64,000 bases of DNA, from assembly GCA_945788625.1 (NCBI GenBank), contig CALZMQ010000019.1, positions 62,001-126,000 on the forward strand, given 5' to 3'. Below, in pieces: positions 46,243 through 56,872 of this stretch (position 1 is its first letter; each line of letters begins with the position of its first letter). The notes beneath the pieces are model-generated. The model saw only the letters and a list, made by a program, of their open reading frames with translations, was not told where the DNA came from and searched no databases. A program made the translations under genes and the position numbers. Origin of the DNA: an uncultured Woeseiaceae bacterium. Its GTDB lineage: Bacteria; Pseudomonadota; Gammaproteobacteria; Steroidobacterales; Woeseiaceae.

Positions 46243-48326
46243 TCAGCTGATCGACAGCCGTGAAATGTCGGCAACGTCCAGAAAAAGAGCTCGAAGTTCG
46301 CCTAAAAGCGCCAAACGGTTGCTTTTCACGGCCTCGTCGTCGGCCATTACCAAGACCTCGTCGAAAAAGCGGTCGACCGGGTCCTTGAGGTCGGCCAGCG
46401 TGTTGAGCGCCTCGGCGTAATTGCGGACGCCAAGCATCGGCCCGACCTTATCCCGGGCGCCGTCGAGCGCGTTGTAGAGCGCCTTCTCCGCCTCGTCCTG
46501 AAACAGTTTCTTTTTGATGGCCACGCCTTCCGGGTCGCCGGCCTTGCGCAGGATGTTGGCGATTCGCTTGTTGGCCGCGGCAAGGCTCTGCGCCTGCTCC
46601 AGGCGGGCAAATGTCCGCACGGCGGCGAGGCGGCGATCGAAGTCGACCAGCGACGAAGGCTGGCGCACCATCACGGCATCGAAGGTCTCCGTGTCGAGAC
46701 CGGCATCCCGGTCGAGGAAATATCGCCGCAACCGATCCGTAATGAAGGCGTAAAGGTCGGCACCGACGTCAAGCGGATCGACCTTGCCCCCGGGCTGCAT
46801 TTTCGCCGCTTTGGCGATCGCGGCGGTGATGTCCACGTCGAGGCCGCATTCGATGAGAATGCGCACGACGCCGAGCGCGGCGCGGCGCAGGCCGAAGGGG
46901 TCGCGGTTGCCGCTCGGTTTCTTGCCGAGCGAGAAAACGCCGGCGAGCGTATCTAACTTGTCTGCGACCGCGAGAACCCGGCCGCCCATCGATGACGGCA
47001 GTGCGTCGCCCGCGAAACGGGGCTGATAATGTTCGCCGATCGCGTCGGCAACCGCGCCGGGCTCGCCATCCTCCAGGGCATAGTAGCGACCCATCGTGCC
47101 CTGCAACTCGGGGAACTCGCCGACCATGCCGGTCAGCAGATCGCACTTGGCCAGCGCCGCGGCGCGTACGATGGGGTCGGCCTCTGCGCCGAGCCGCGAC
47201 GCAAGCCACTTCGCGAGCTTGCCGGTTCGGCGGCTCTTGTCCCGCAGGGTACCCAGGCCTTGCTGATAAACCACGTCGCGCAATCCATCCTGCCGGCTCT
47301 CGAGCGTTTTGCGGCGATCGCTGTCCCAGAAAAACGCGGCGTCGGCGAGCCGCGGCCGGATGACCCGTTCGTTGCCATCTCGAACCTGGTCGGGGTCCTT
47401 GCTGTCGAGATTGGCAACGGTAACGAATCGCGGCAGCAGTTCACCGCTGTCGTCGGCGACAGGGAAGTACCGCTGATGGCTGGTCAGCGTCGATATTACG
47501 GTTTCGCGCGGCAGCGCCAGGTAATCGGCATCGAAGGTGCCGACGATCGGCACGGGCCATTCCACCAGTGCGGCAACCTCATCGAAGAGCGACTCGCCGT
47601 CAACGATGTGCCCGCCTGCGTCTTTTGCAGCGGCGTCGACGCCGCGTTGCACCATTTCCCGCCGGCGCTCGAAGTCGGCGATTACATGGCCGTTCTTTTC
47701 CAGTGTGTCGAGGTAATCGTTTGCGTCGGTGATGACGACGGTGCCCGGGGAATGGAAACGATGACCACGCGACTCATTGCCGGCTTGAATGCCCATGACC
47801 GGCGCCCCGATGACGTCTTTGCCGTGCAGCAATACGACCCAGTGCACCGGGCGCACGAATTCGGCGTCGCCGTCGCCCCAACGCATACGCCGCGGTATCG
47901 GCAACGCTGCAAGGCTGCGCTCGATCAGCTCCGGCAGTAATTCCGCCGCCGTTTTACCCTGCTCTACGGCCTCGAAAGTAAGCCACTCGCCTTTCTCGGT
48001 TTTATTCCGGCCCAGATCGCCTACTTCCACGCCGAATTTTTCTGCGAACGCTGTCGCAGCCGCGGTGGCGTTGCCGTCGTCGTCGAAGGCCACTTTGACG
48101 GGTGGACCTTTTTGTTCGACTTTGCGGTCTTCCTGCCGGCGGGCCAGTTGTTCGATGCGCACGGCAAGACGACGCGGGCTTGCATAAACAGCAACGGCGT
48201 CGTGCGCGAGCCGCGCCTCGTCGACGGCAGTCGTGAGCCCCGCACCAAATGCGTCCATGAGCGCGCGCAGTGCCTTGGGCGGCAATTCTTCCGTGCCGAT
48301 TTCCACGAGAAACACGTCGCTGCCGC

Positions 48327-48330
<4 letters not shown>
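46243..48330 (-). CDS. glyS: Glycine-tRNA ligase beta subunit
   Basis: 695 residues, as in the alpha2beta2 bacterial enzyme. Marks are [19 protein letters not shown] at the start, [27 protein letters not shown] and [24 protein letters not shown]-like segments near the end. The beta subunit binds tRNA(Gly) through its C-terminal anticodon-binding domain. Its ATG overlaps the glyQ stop by 4 bases. The segment reading [18 protein letters not shown] is a further family mark. Confidence 0.97.
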
Positions 48331-49259
<929 letters not shown>

Positions 49260-49441
49260 TGCGGGCGTCACGACGGGCCAAAGGCGCGAAGTATAACGAC
49301 TAAGGCGTTTGAGGGGCACCGCATTGGGGGGATTAAAAGTACAGCGCACTCGAAAAAATTCGCCGTCCCGCGGCCAGCCGGCGGTCAGGCCCTCTGCCGC
49401 CCGGTCGGCGGTGAGCCAAAAGGGTGCGCATCCGGACAAGC

Positions 49442-49489
49442 CGCACTATAATAGTGCGCTACGGGCGCGCCTTGCACTATAGAGGTGCG
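49442..49489. promoter_or_regulatory. Two phased NtrC binding sites upstream of glnA
   Basis: Two dyads of the NtrC type (GCAC-N-GTGC) stand in tandem. Site 1 is GCACTATAATAGTGC within the palindrome at 49442-49458; site 2 is GCACTATAGAGGTGC at 49474-49488. Their centres (49450 and 49481) are 31 bases apart, three helical turns, close to the spacing of the two strong sites at E. coli glnA. They lie about 70-110 bases upstream of the sigma-54 promoter, a normal enhancer distance. Confidence 0.8.
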
Positions 49490-49550
49490 CCGGGGAAACA
49501 GGCTGAAAGAATAAGCTCTTAATTAACAGTTACTTATGTTGCGCACCGTT

Positions 49551-49567
49551 TTGGCACACTTCATGCA
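49551..49567 (+). promoter_or_regulatory. Sigma-54 promoter of glnA
   Basis: TTGGCACACTTCATGCA matches the sigma-54 consensus (TGGCAC-N5-TTGCA) with the -24 GG at 49553-49554 and the -12 GC at 49565-49566, exactly 12 bases apart; only one base of the -12 block differs. Transcription would start near 49578, with the ATG at 49640. The rest of the 380-base spacer 49260-49639 holds the NtrC sites and, presumably, the leftward glyQ promoter, which I could not fix. Confidence 0.85.
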
Positions 49568-49639
49568 GATAACGTTTTCCAACGGGCCGCTTCTGGCGGC
49601 CGGAATCATTAGCGCACCAAGAACCTGGAGGAAACATCA

Positions 49640-51049
49640 ATGACGCCCGCAGAGGTACTCGCCCTCATCAAAGAGGCAGAGGTCAAATTTGTCGATTTTC
49701 GTTTTACCGACACGATCGGCAAGGAACAACACGTTACCGTGCCCGCACACACGATCGACGATGATCTGTTTGAGGACGGCAAGATGTTCGATGGTTCGTC
49801 CATTTCGGGTTGGAAGGGCATCAATGAGTCCGACATGATCCTGATGCCGGACCCGACGTCCGCGGTACTCGACATCTTCCCGGATGAGCCAACGCTGAAT
49901 TTGCGCTGCGACGTCGTCGAACCATCGACGATGCAGGGCTATGACCGCTGCCCGCGCTCACTCGCCGAACGCGCCGAGGCCTACATGAAGTCGACCGGCA
50001 TCGCCGATGCGGCTTTCTTCGGCCCGGAAAACGAGTTCTTCGTCTTCGATCACGTCGCATGGGACGACACCATGCAGGGCGCGTTCTACAAGGTCGACTC
50101 CGATGAGGGCGCCTGGAACACCGACCGCAGCATCGAGGAAGGCAATACGGGCCACCGCCCAACGGTCAAGGGCGGCTACTTCCCGGTACCGCCGGTGGAT
50201 TCCCTGCACGACATTCGCTCCGCCATGTGCCTGGCGATCGAGGAGCTCGGCGTTACCACCGAGGTTCACCATCATGAAGTCGCGACCGCCGGCCAGTGTG
50301 AAATTGGTGCTAAATTCAATACCTTAGTGCGCAAGGCGGACGAGGTGCAGATCCTGAAGTACGTAGTGCATAACGTTGCACATGCGTATGGCAAGACGGC
50401 TACATTCATGCCGAAGCCGCTGGTAAATGACAACGGCAACGGCATGCACGTGCACCAGTCGCTGTTCAAAGACGGCGAAAACCTGTTTTCGGGCGATGGC
50501 TACGGCGGGCTTTCCGAGACCGCGCTTTTCTACATTGGCGGCATCATCAAGCACGCAAAAGCAATCAACGCGTTCGCCAACCCGTCGACGAACAGTTACA
50601 AGCGCCTGGTACCAGGCTTTGAAGCACCGACGATACTCGCCTACTCGGCGCGCAACCGCTCGGCATCCATACGTATCCCGTACATCGCGAACCCCAAGGG
50701 ACGGCGCATCGAGGTTCGCTTCCCGGATTCGATGGCCAACCCGTACCTGGCGTTTGCCGCGATGATGATGGCGGGTGTTGACGGTATCCAGAACAAGATC
50801 CACCCGGGCGACGCCATGGACAAGGATCTCTACGACCTGCCACCGGAGGAAGAGAAGGAATTGAAGCTGGTTGCATTCTCGCTGGATGAGGCGCTGGGCG
50901 CCCTCGACTCGGATCGCGACTTCCTGAAAGCCGGCGGAGTATTCAGCGACGATCTCATCGATGCCTATATCGACCTGAAGATGGAAAACGTCACACGGCT
51001 CCGAATGACGACTCATCCGGTCGAATTCGACATGTATTACAGCCTGTAA
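49640..51049 (+). CDS. glnA: Glutamine synthetase type I
   Basis: 469 residues, the GSI-beta length. Active-site marks are [36 protein letters not shown] and [13 protein letters not shown]. The adenylylation segment [12 protein letters not shown] carries the target Tyr at residue 398, so GlnE control is expected. It makes glutamine from glutamate, ammonia and ATP as a cytoplasmic dodecamer. CCTGGAGGAAAC precedes the ATG. Control by NtrC and sigma-54 is supported by the sites upstream, and the ntrB and ntrC genes follow after a small secreted-protein gene. Confidence 0.98.
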   Translation: MTPAEVLALIKEAEVKFVDFRFTDTIGKEQHVTVPAHTIDDDLFEDGKMFDGSSISGWKGINESDMILMPDPTSAVLDIFPDEPTLNLRCDVVEPSTMQGYDRCPRSLAERAEAYMKSTGIADAAFFGPENEFFVFDHVAWDDTMQGAFYKVDSDEGAWNTDRSIEEGNTGHRPTVKGGYFPVPPVDSLHDIRSAMCLAIEELGVTTEVHHHEVATAGQCEIGAKFNTLVRKADEVQILKYVVHNVAHAYGKTATFMPKPLVNDNGNGMHVHQSLFKDGENLFSGDGYGGLSETALFYIGGIIKHAKAINAFANPSTNSYKRLVPGFEAPTILAYSARNRSASIRIPYIANPKGRRIEVRFPDSMANPYLAFAAMMMAGVDGIQNKIHPGDAMDKDLYDLPPEEEKELKLVAFSLDEALGALDSDRDFLKAGGVFSDDLIDAYIDLKMENVTRLRMTTHPVEFDMYYSL

Positions 51050-51064
51050 AGGGCAAAAGTGTGA

Positions 51065-51089
51065 ACCGGGCGGCATTTTGCCGCCCGGT
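51065..51089 (+). terminator. Strong hairpin after glnA, likely terminator or attenuator
   Basis: A perfect 10-bp stem ACCGGGCGGC (51065-51074) and GCCGCCCGGT (51080-51089) with a 5-base loop ATTTT, starting 15 bases after the glnA stop. No T-run follows, so termination may be partial, allowing some readthrough into the downstream gene and ntrB-ntrC, as in other glnA operons. Confidence 0.55.
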
Positions 51090-51128
51090 CACTACCCCAA
51101 AACACGTCAGCACTGCTATGCTAATTGC

Positions 51129-51662
51129 ATGGAAACACGACCGATTTTTATCCTCCTGGGATTGCTCGCCGCTGCCGGCGTGCATGCGGATGCCTACAAG
51201 TGGACCGATGAGGACGGCATCGTGCACTACTCGGATCGTCCCCATCCGGGTGCACAGCGTGTCAATCTCGGGGAATCGCGCTCAAACCGCCCCGTTGCGG
51301 CCCCACGCAGGCTCACGCAGTCAACAGCGCAGCCTGACGAAGCGGCGGCCGAGGCTGCCCCGATCCGCTACGAGAGCCTCGAGGTTTCCGCGCCGGCGCC
51401 CGAAGAAACGCTATGGAACATCGAAGGCGTACTGAACGTAACGCTGGCGCTGAGCCCGGCGTTACAACCCGGCCACCAGGTGCGGGTGTACTTCGATGGC
51501 AACACACAGATGGTCAGTGGAGCGAGCTTCCAGATCGAAGAGGTCTACCGGGGCGTTCACAACATCCAGGCGGAAGTTCTGGACGAGACGGGCAAGCTGA
51601 TGATCCGCAGTCTCCCGAACCGGTTCTACGTGCAGCAGAACACGGTGAACATCGGCCGCTGA
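51129..51662 (+). CDS. DUF4124-domain secreted protein
   Basis: 177 residues from the ATG at 51129. A signal peptide (FILLGLLAAAGVHA) is followed by the DUF4124 segment DAYKWTDEDGIVHYSDRPHPGA at about 20-41, then a Pro/Ala-rich linker and a beta-rich C-terminal domain (GHQVRVYFDGNTQMVSG, SFQIEEVYRGVHNIQAEV) of unknown type. DUF4124 proteins with this layout often sit between glnA and ntrB in gammaproteobacteria; their role is unknown. It ends 50 bases before the ntrB ATG. Confidence 0.85.
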   Translation: METRPIFILLGLLAAAGVHADAYKWTDEDGIVHYSDRPHPGAQRVNLGESRSNRPVAAPRRLTQSTAQPDEAAAEAAPIRYESLEVSAPAPEETLWNIEGVLNVTLALSPALQPGHQVRVYFDGNTQMVSGASFQIEEVYRGVHNIQAEVLDETGKLMIRSLPNRFYVQQNTVNIGR

Positions 51663-51712
51663 GCGGCGCCACCCCGCGTCAGTCCTCCGGCGGAAGCTCC
51701 CAAAACGGCGGT

Positions 51713-52783
51713 ATGCTCCGCGACAATGCCCGGCACATTCTCGACTCCCTGAGCTCCGGCATCATTTTGCTCGACGATCACCTGTTGATCGTTGACCTTA
51801 ATCCAGCCGCCGAGAACATCCTCGGAATCAGCCAGCAACGCGCACGCGGCCAGTCGCTGCTGCAACTCGTCGACGACGAGCCGGAGATGCGTGACATCCT
51901 GAGCCGTGTCGTCATGACCGGCGATCATTATGCGAACGAAATGCATCTCGCGCCGACGGAGGTTCACTCCGACGAGCGAATCGTCGATTGTCGCGTGTCG
52001 CCGATACAGGCGGGGGCGGCACGTCTCATCGTCGAGATCACCGACGTTACGCGCCGTTCACAGATCACTCGCGAAAACGCACTCTTGATTCAACACGGCG
52101 CGGGCCGGCAGATGATTCGGCAACTCGCTCACGAGATCAAAAACCCGCTGGGCGGAATACGCGGAGCGGCGCAATTACTCGATCGGCAACTGGACGACGA
52201 CGAGCTGCACGAGTACACGAACGTGGTCATCAGCGAAACCGACAGGCTTGCGGCGCTGGTGGATACGCTGCTCGGGCCCGGCGGTCCGCCGAACAAGCAG
52301 CCCGCGAATATTCACGAGCTCATCGAATACGTCGTGCGCATCGTCGAGGCCGAGAGCGACAAGCAGGTGACGGTCTGCCGCGAGTACGATCCGGGCCTGC
52401 CACTGATCGCCGTCGATCGCGACCAGATGATCCAGGCGCTCCTGAACTTGATGCGAAACGCGACCGCGGCACTCGACGGTCAGGGCACGTTGACACTGCG
52501 CACACGCGCGACCATCAATTTCACAATCGGCGACGTTCGCCACCGCGTCATCGCGTCCATCGAAATCGAGGATGACGGACCGGGCATTCCGCCGGACATG
52601 CAGGATTCGATCTTCTATCCGCTGGTTACCAGCCGACCGGAAGGGACAGGGCTCGGCCTTCCGGCGGCGCAGGAACTCCTCAGCCGGCACGACGGGCTGA
52701 TCGAATTCGAGAGCCGGCCGGGACGCACGGTGTTCTTCGTGCGCCTGCCACTGGACCAAACAGGTGTCGCCGCCAATGCCTGA
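51713..52783 (+). CDS. glnL: Nitrogen regulation sensor histidine kinase NtrB
   Basis: 356 residues from the ATG at 51713. A PAS domain starts [26 protein letters not shown]. The H-box is [25 protein letters not shown] with the phosphorylated His; the N-box is [14 protein letters not shown]; the G1 box is [19 protein letters not shown] and the G2 box is [12 protein letters not shown]. No membrane segment is present, as in other cytoplasmic NtrB proteins. It phosphorylates NtrC when nitrogen is short and dephosphorylates it when GlnB signals plenty. Its last 8 bases overlap the ntrC start. Confidence 0.94.
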   Translation: MLRDNARHILDSLSSGIILLDDHLLIVDLNPAAENILGISQQRARGQSLLQLVDDEPEMRDILSRVVMTGDHYANEMHLAPTEVHSDERIVDCRVSPIQAGAARLIVEITDVTRRSQITRENALLIQHGAGRQMIRQLAHEIKNPLGGIRGAAQLLDRQLDDDELHEYTNVVISETDRLAALVDTLLGPGGPPNKQPANIHELIEYVVRIVEAESDKQVTVCREYDPGLPLIAVDRDQMIQALLNLMRNATAALDGQGTLTLRTRATINFTIGDVRHRVIASIEIEDDGPGIPPDMQDSIFYPLVTSRPEGTGLGLPAAQELLSRHDGLIEFESRPGRTVFFVRLPLDQTGVAANA

Positions 52784-54153
52784 CGCGCCATTGAAAGTGT
52801 GGGTGGTGGACGACGACCAGTCGGTACGATGGGTCCTGGAGAAAGCGCTCAAACAGGCGAGCATGGAGACGCGCACGTTCGAGCGGGCGGAACACCTGCT
52901 CGAAGCGATCGATGCCGAGACACCTGACGTCCTCATTACCGACGTTCGCATGCCGGGGATGTCGGGCATAGCCTTGCTCGAGCGATTGCGATCGACCCGG
53001 CCGGATTTGCCGATCATCGTCATTACGGCACACTCCGATCTCGAGAACGCGGTTGCCGCCTACAAGGGAGGCGCATTCGAGTATTTGCCGAAGCCGTTCG
53101 ATATCGACGAAGCTGTCGAACTCGTGCAGAAGGCGGCGCGCATCAACGGAAGAGGCCACTCCGAGCAGCCCGGCACACCTGAAACCATCGCATCGATGAT
53201 CGGGCAGGCGCCCGCCATGCAAGAGGTATTTCGGTCCATCGGGCGGCTCGCCGGCTCCAGCATGACCGTGCTTATCACCGGCGAGTCCGGCACCGGAAAG
53301 GAGCTGGTTGCCCGGGCTCTGCACGATCACAGTCCACGGTCGGACAAGTCCTTCGTGGCGCTGAATACATCGGCCATCGCCTCTGAACTGCTGGAATCCG
53401 AATTGTTCGGCCACGAAAAGGGGGCGTTTACCGGCGCCGACTCGAGGCGCATCGGCCGATTCGAACAGGCCGACGGCGGCACGCTGTTCCTGGATCTTGC
53501 AAACCCGCTTGTTGCGTGTGCTGGCCGAAAGCGAGTTCTATCGCGTCGGCGGCCAGGTGCCGATCAAGGTCGACGTTCGCGTGATCGCCGCAACCAACCA
53601 GGACCTCGCGCGCGCGGTGAAAGAATCACGTTTCCGTGAAGATCTTTTTCATCGCCTCAACGTCATTCGCATCAATACGCCGCCCCTGCGGCAGCGGCGC
53701 GAGGACATTCCCTTGCTGCTGAATCATTACCTGACTGAAGCGGCCAGCGAACTGGGCGCAACGCCGAAAACGATCGACGCAGAAGCAATGGACGTGTTGC
53801 AGGCGTTCGGCTGGCCCGGCAACGTGCGACAACTCGTCAATGCAACGCGACGCCTGACCGTCACAGCGCCCGGAGGCGTCATAACGGCGCAGGACGTTCC
53901 GAACGACCTGGGCGGCGATGAGTCGCCGAAGCGTGCTGCGAAAGAGTGGACCCGCTTGCTGGCCGCCTGGGCCGAGCGCCAGCTGCACGACAGCGACGCG
54001 CCGCTGCTCGAAACGGCATTGCCCGAATTCGAAAAAACGCTCATCGAGATCGCGATGTCACGGACCAACGGACATCGGCAGGAGGCGGCAAAGCTCCTCG
54101 GTTGGGGCAGGAACACACTGGCCCGCAAGATGAAGGCGCTGCACCTGGACTAA
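52776..54153 (+). pseudogene. glnG: NtrC response regulator gene with a frameshifting deletion in the AAA+ domain
   Basis: Two reading frames together encode one NtrC. Frame 1 from 52776 carries the receiver domain (phospho-acceptor Asp56 in ITDVRMPG), Walker [10 protein letters not shown], the sigma-54-contacting GAFTGAD loop and GGTLFLD, then goes out of frame after 53495 and stops at 53639. Frame 2 from about 53497 resumes [24 protein letters not shown] and the C-terminal Fis-type helix-turn-helix (HRQEAAKLLGWGRNTLARKM). The usual EIGDMPAEL between LFLD and QTR is missing, a net loss of about 23 bases. As read, no full NtrC is made. A sequencing or assembly error is possible. Confidence 0.85.
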
Positions 54154-54163
54154 AAAAACCGAA

Positions 54164-54325
54164 AAACCGGGGTCGAACCGAGGTTTTCGGGAAACTCGAC
54201 ATTGCTTCAGCGACCGACATGTTTACCGACGGACTGTCTCGCTGCGCTCGCTTTATGTCTCGTCGGTAAACATCTCGTCCGCTGAGGAGAGCCACACCGC
54301 GAAAACCGCGGTTCGACCCCGGTTT
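54164..54325. repeat. Nested inverted repeat, REP/REPIN-like element
   Basis: The outer arms 54164-54189 and 54300-54325 are reverse complements at 25 of 26 positions. Their terminal 20 bases (AAACCGGGGTCGAACCGAGG) are identical to the arm of the hairpin at 20407-20456. Inside is a second perfect 13-bp inverted repeat, ATGTTTACCGACG (54219-54231) and CGTCGGTAAACAT (54261-54273), extended outward by CAGCG/CGCTG (54208 and 54280). The element fills most of the 207 bases between ntrC and the end of pyrD and encodes nothing I recognise. Confidence 0.8.
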
Positions 54326-54360
54326 ATTCTGTCGGCAAGCAGCTCGTTCGCCGAACGGGA

Positions 54361-55290
54361 TCAGACCTCGAGCGTACCGACGAGCGCTTTTACAGACGGC
54401 AGATCATGGCGCTCGAGGTAGTCGGCGATGCCTGCGTTGATTTTCTTGCAGACCAGCGGGTCGTAAAACAGCGCCGTGCCGACACCGACGGCGGCCGCGC
54501 CCGCGATGATGAACTCTATGGCGTCGGTTGCCGTGGTGATGCCGCCCTGGCCGATGATGGGGACATCGTATTTTGCCGCCACCTCGTAGACCTGCTGAAC
54601 TTTCAGCAAAGCGATGGGCTTGATCGCCGGACCGGACAGCCCGCCGCGTACATTGCCTATCACGGGGCGGCGGGTCTCGCTGTCGATGGCCATGCCCATC
54701 AGCGTATTGATGACCGCGAAGCCATCGGTACCGGCTTCGATACAAAGGCGCGCGTTCAACTGGATGTCTGTCTGGTTGGGAGACAGCTTCGTGATCAGTG
54801 GTTTCGACGTCAGTGCGCGACAAGCGGCGACGACGCGTGCGGACATCTCGGGATCGTTGCCAAATTGCACGCCGCCCTCTTTCACGTTCGGGCAGGAGAT
54901 GTTGATTTCGATGGCGTCGATGTCCGAGTCGTCGAAGCGCCGGGTGACACGCTCGTATTCCTCGATCGTGGAGCCGGACACGTTCGCGAAAAAACGTGTC
55001 TCGGAAAAATCCAGCCCCGGCAGGATTTCGTCCACGACCGTGTCGACCCCCGGATTTTGCAGGCCGATGGCATTCAGCATGCCGTCGGGCGTCTCGCAGA
55101 TCCGGTGCGGCGGATTCCCGAGGCGCTTGTCACCGGTCGTGCCCTTGAGAACCACGGCGCCGACGTCGGCGTTGGAATACCCCTTCACCCGAGTGTACTC
55201 TTCGCCGAAGCCAACACAGCCGGAAAGCAACACGATGGGGGTTGCCATCGGAACGCCACAAAACTCGGTTTTCAGCGCGTCACTTGTCAT
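54361..55290 (-). CDS. pyrD: Dihydroorotate dehydrogenase, class 1B-like catalytic subunit
   Basis: 309 residues. The class 1 FMN barrel is shown by [11 protein letters not shown]-like start ([17 protein letters not shown]), [23 protein letters not shown] with the catalytic Cys, and the FMN phosphate segment [27 protein letters not shown]. Class 1B enzymes pass electrons to NAD through PyrK; no pyrK is in the window. Most gammaproteobacteria use the membrane-bound, quinone-linked class 2 enzyme, so a class 1 type is notable. It makes orotate in pyrimidine synthesis. It is divergent from trmL with only 26 bases between starts. Confidence 0.88.
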   Translation of the reverse strand: MTSDALKTEFCGVPMATPIVLLSGCVGFGEEYTRVKGYSNADVGAVVLKGTTGDKRLGNPPHRICETPDGMLNAIGLQNPGVDTVVDEILPGLDFSETRFFANVSGSTIEEYERVTRRFDDSDIDAIEINISCPNVKEGGVQFGNDPEMSARVVAACRALTSKPLITKLSPNQTDIQLNARLCIEAGTDGFAVINTLMGMAIDSETRRPVIGNVRGGLSGPAIKPIALLKVQQVYEVAAKYDVPIIGQGGITTATDAIEFIIAGAAAVGVGTALFYDPLVCKKINAGIADYLERHDLPSVKALVGTLEV

Positions 55291-55316
55291 CGGGGCGGCA
55301 TTCTACAGGGTTTTAT

Positions 55317-55781
55317 ATGTTTAGCCTCATACTTTACGAGCCGGAAATCCCACCCAACACCGGCAACATAATTCGTCTGTGTGCGAACACGGGCGTGCGA
55401 TTGCACCTGGTCGAGCCGCTCGGTTTCGAACTCGACGAACCGCGCCTGAAGCGGGCCGGCCTGGACTACCGGGAGTTCGCTCGGGTCGAGACGCACTCCA
55501 ACCTGTCCGAATGCATGGAAGCGCTCGGGCAGCCTCGGGTATTCGCGCTGAGTACGCGAGCCAGGACGCGCTACGATGCGCCGGAGTTCCAGAGGGGAGA
55601 CGCGTTTCTCTTCGGTCCGGAAACGCGGGGGCTGCCGCAGGACGTGCTGGAGGCTAATCCCGTCGAACGGAGATTACGGCTGCCGATGCTGGCAAACAGC
55701 CGCAGCCTCAATCTCTCCAACTCGGCCGCGGTCGTCGTCTACGAAGCCTGGCGGCAGCTGGAATTTGCCGGTGGGAGTTAG
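55317..55781 (+). CDS. trmL: tRNA (cytidine/uridine-34-2'-O)-methyltransferase
   Basis: 154 residues from the ATG at 55317 (E. coli TrmL has 157). It is a minimal SPOUT methyltransferase: [20 protein letters not shown] at the start, the family helix [10 protein letters not shown], and the trefoil-knot SAM site [11 protein letters not shown], then [24 protein letters not shown]. It methylates the 2'-O of the wobble base in tRNA(Leu) isoacceptors. A short ACAGGG leader lies just before the ATG. It is convergent with gpsA; a hairpin sits between them. Confidence 0.95.
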   Translation: MFSLILYEPEIPPNTGNIIRLCANTGVRLHLVEPLGFELDEPRLKRAGLDYREFARVETHSNLSECMEALGQPRVFALSTRARTRYDAPEFQRGDAFLFGPETRGLPQDVLEANPVERRLRLPMLANSRSLNLSNSAAVVVYEAWRQLEFAGGS

Positions 55782-55812
55782 CCGGGCAGGATTTCGCTGT
55801 TCATTCGAAACC

Positions 55813-55839
55813 GCTTGCCGGCATGCCGGCCGCAAGCGT
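55813..55839. terminator. Hairpin between convergent trmL and gpsA
   Basis: CGCTTGC (55813-55819) pairs with GCAAGCG (55833-55839) around an inner self-complementary CGGCATGCCG. It stands in the 65-base gap between the two stops and could end transcription both ways. No clear T-run follows on either side. Confidence 0.4.
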
Positions 55840-55846
55840 GGCGCGA

Positions 55847-56872
55847 TTATTCCAGCTCTTTTTCGGGCTTGAGCCTGCGTCCCATGAGTGCCTCGACTGC
55901 CTCACGAGGCGACGCGCCCTGGTACAGGATGCGATAGACCTGTTCGCAAATCGGCATTTCGATCTGCATTTTGTCGGCAACTTCCTTGACGGCCTCGGCG
56001 GCCATGACGCCTTCGACGACCTGCTGGATTTCTTCCTTCGCCTCTTCGGTGGTCATGCCCTTCGCCAGGGCAAGGCCCATGCGCCGGTTTCGCGACAGGT
56101 TGTCGGTGCAGGTCAACACCAAATCACCCATGCCGGCGAGACCCATGAAGGTCTCTTTCTTCGCGCCGAGCGCGACGCCAAGGCGCGTCATCTCCACGAG
56201 CCCCCGTGTGATCAATGCGATCCGGGTATTGGCACCGAAACCCAGGCCATCGGACATGCCTGCGCCAATGGCGAGCACGTTCTTGACGGCGCCGCCGACT
56301 TCGACACCGAGCATGTCGTCGGAGGTGTAGGCGCGAAACCGGTCGTCGGATATGGCGGCAGCGAGCGCCGCGGCGAAGGCATCGTCGTTGGCGGCTATCG
56401 TCATTGCAGTCGGTAGTCCCATGCCGACTTCCTTTGCAAACGTCGGTCCTGACAGGACGGCCACCGGGCGATCGGCGCCAAGAACATCCGCGGCCACCTC
56501 GTGAGGCAGCTGGCCGGTGTGCAGCTCGAAACCCTTGGTCGCCCAGCACACGCGCGACTGTGGCCCGAGCAAGGGCTTGAGTGTCGTCAGCGTGTTGCGC
56601 AGGCCGTGGCTGGGCACGGCCACCAGGATGTCGCGTGCACCCTCGAGGCAGTCGTCGAGCTGCGGATAGGCTGCCAGGTTCGGCGGAAAAGCGGCGCCGG
56701 GAAGATAGCGTACGTTTTCGCGTTTGCTGGCCATCGCCTCGAGCTCGTCGAGCTCGAACACGCCACCCAGCCGAACGTTGCACCCGTTGCGGGCGAACTG
56801 CAGCGCGAGCGCCGTGCCCCAGGAGCCGGCGCCGATGACGGCGACGGTCTGTGGTGCGTCGTTGTCGATCAG
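55847..56872 (-). CDS. gpsA: Glycerol-3-phosphate dehydrogenase [NAD(P)+]
   Basis: 341 residues if it starts at the CTG at 56872, close to the 339 of E. coli. No ATG, GTG or TTG lies between the secB stop and the conserved VAVIGAGSWGTALALQFARN; the CTG overlaps the secB TGA as CTGA, like the ATGA overlaps elsewhere. Upstream ATGs in this frame all lie inside secB. Family marks are RENVRYLPG, VAVPSHGLR, LSGPTFAKEV, the catalytic Lys in GGAVKNVLAIGAG and the GMGDLVLTC segment. It makes sn-glycerol-3-phosphate for phospholipids. It is downstream of secB in one operon. Confidence 0.92.
   Translation of the reverse strand: MIDNDAPQTVAVIGAGSWGTALALQFARNGCNVRLGGVFELDELEAMASKRENVRYLPGAAFPPNLAAYPQLDDCLEGARDILVAVPSHGLRNTLTTLKPLLGPQSRVCWATKGFELHTGQLPHEVAADVLGADRPVAVLSGPTFAKEVGMGLPTAMTIAANDDAFAAALAAAISDDRFRAYTSDDMLGVEVGGAVKNVLAIGAGMSDGLGFGANTRIALITRGLVEMTRLGVALGAKKETFMGLAGMGDLVLTCTDNLSRNRRMGLALAKGMTTEEAKEEIQQVVEGVMAAEAVKEVADKMQIEMPICEQVYRILYQGASPREAVEALMGRRLKPEKELE

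Noticed and set aside
49260-49439. Longer glyQ N-terminus (60 extra codons)
   Set aside because: The extension is not family-like and runs into the glnA-glyQ control region; the ATG at 49259 gives the normal GlyQ start.
51413-51712. Longer ntrB N-terminus (100 extra codons)
   Set aside because: It overlaps the DUF4124 gene in another frame and is low-complexity Arg/Gly/Pro; the PAS domain starts just after the ATG at 51713.
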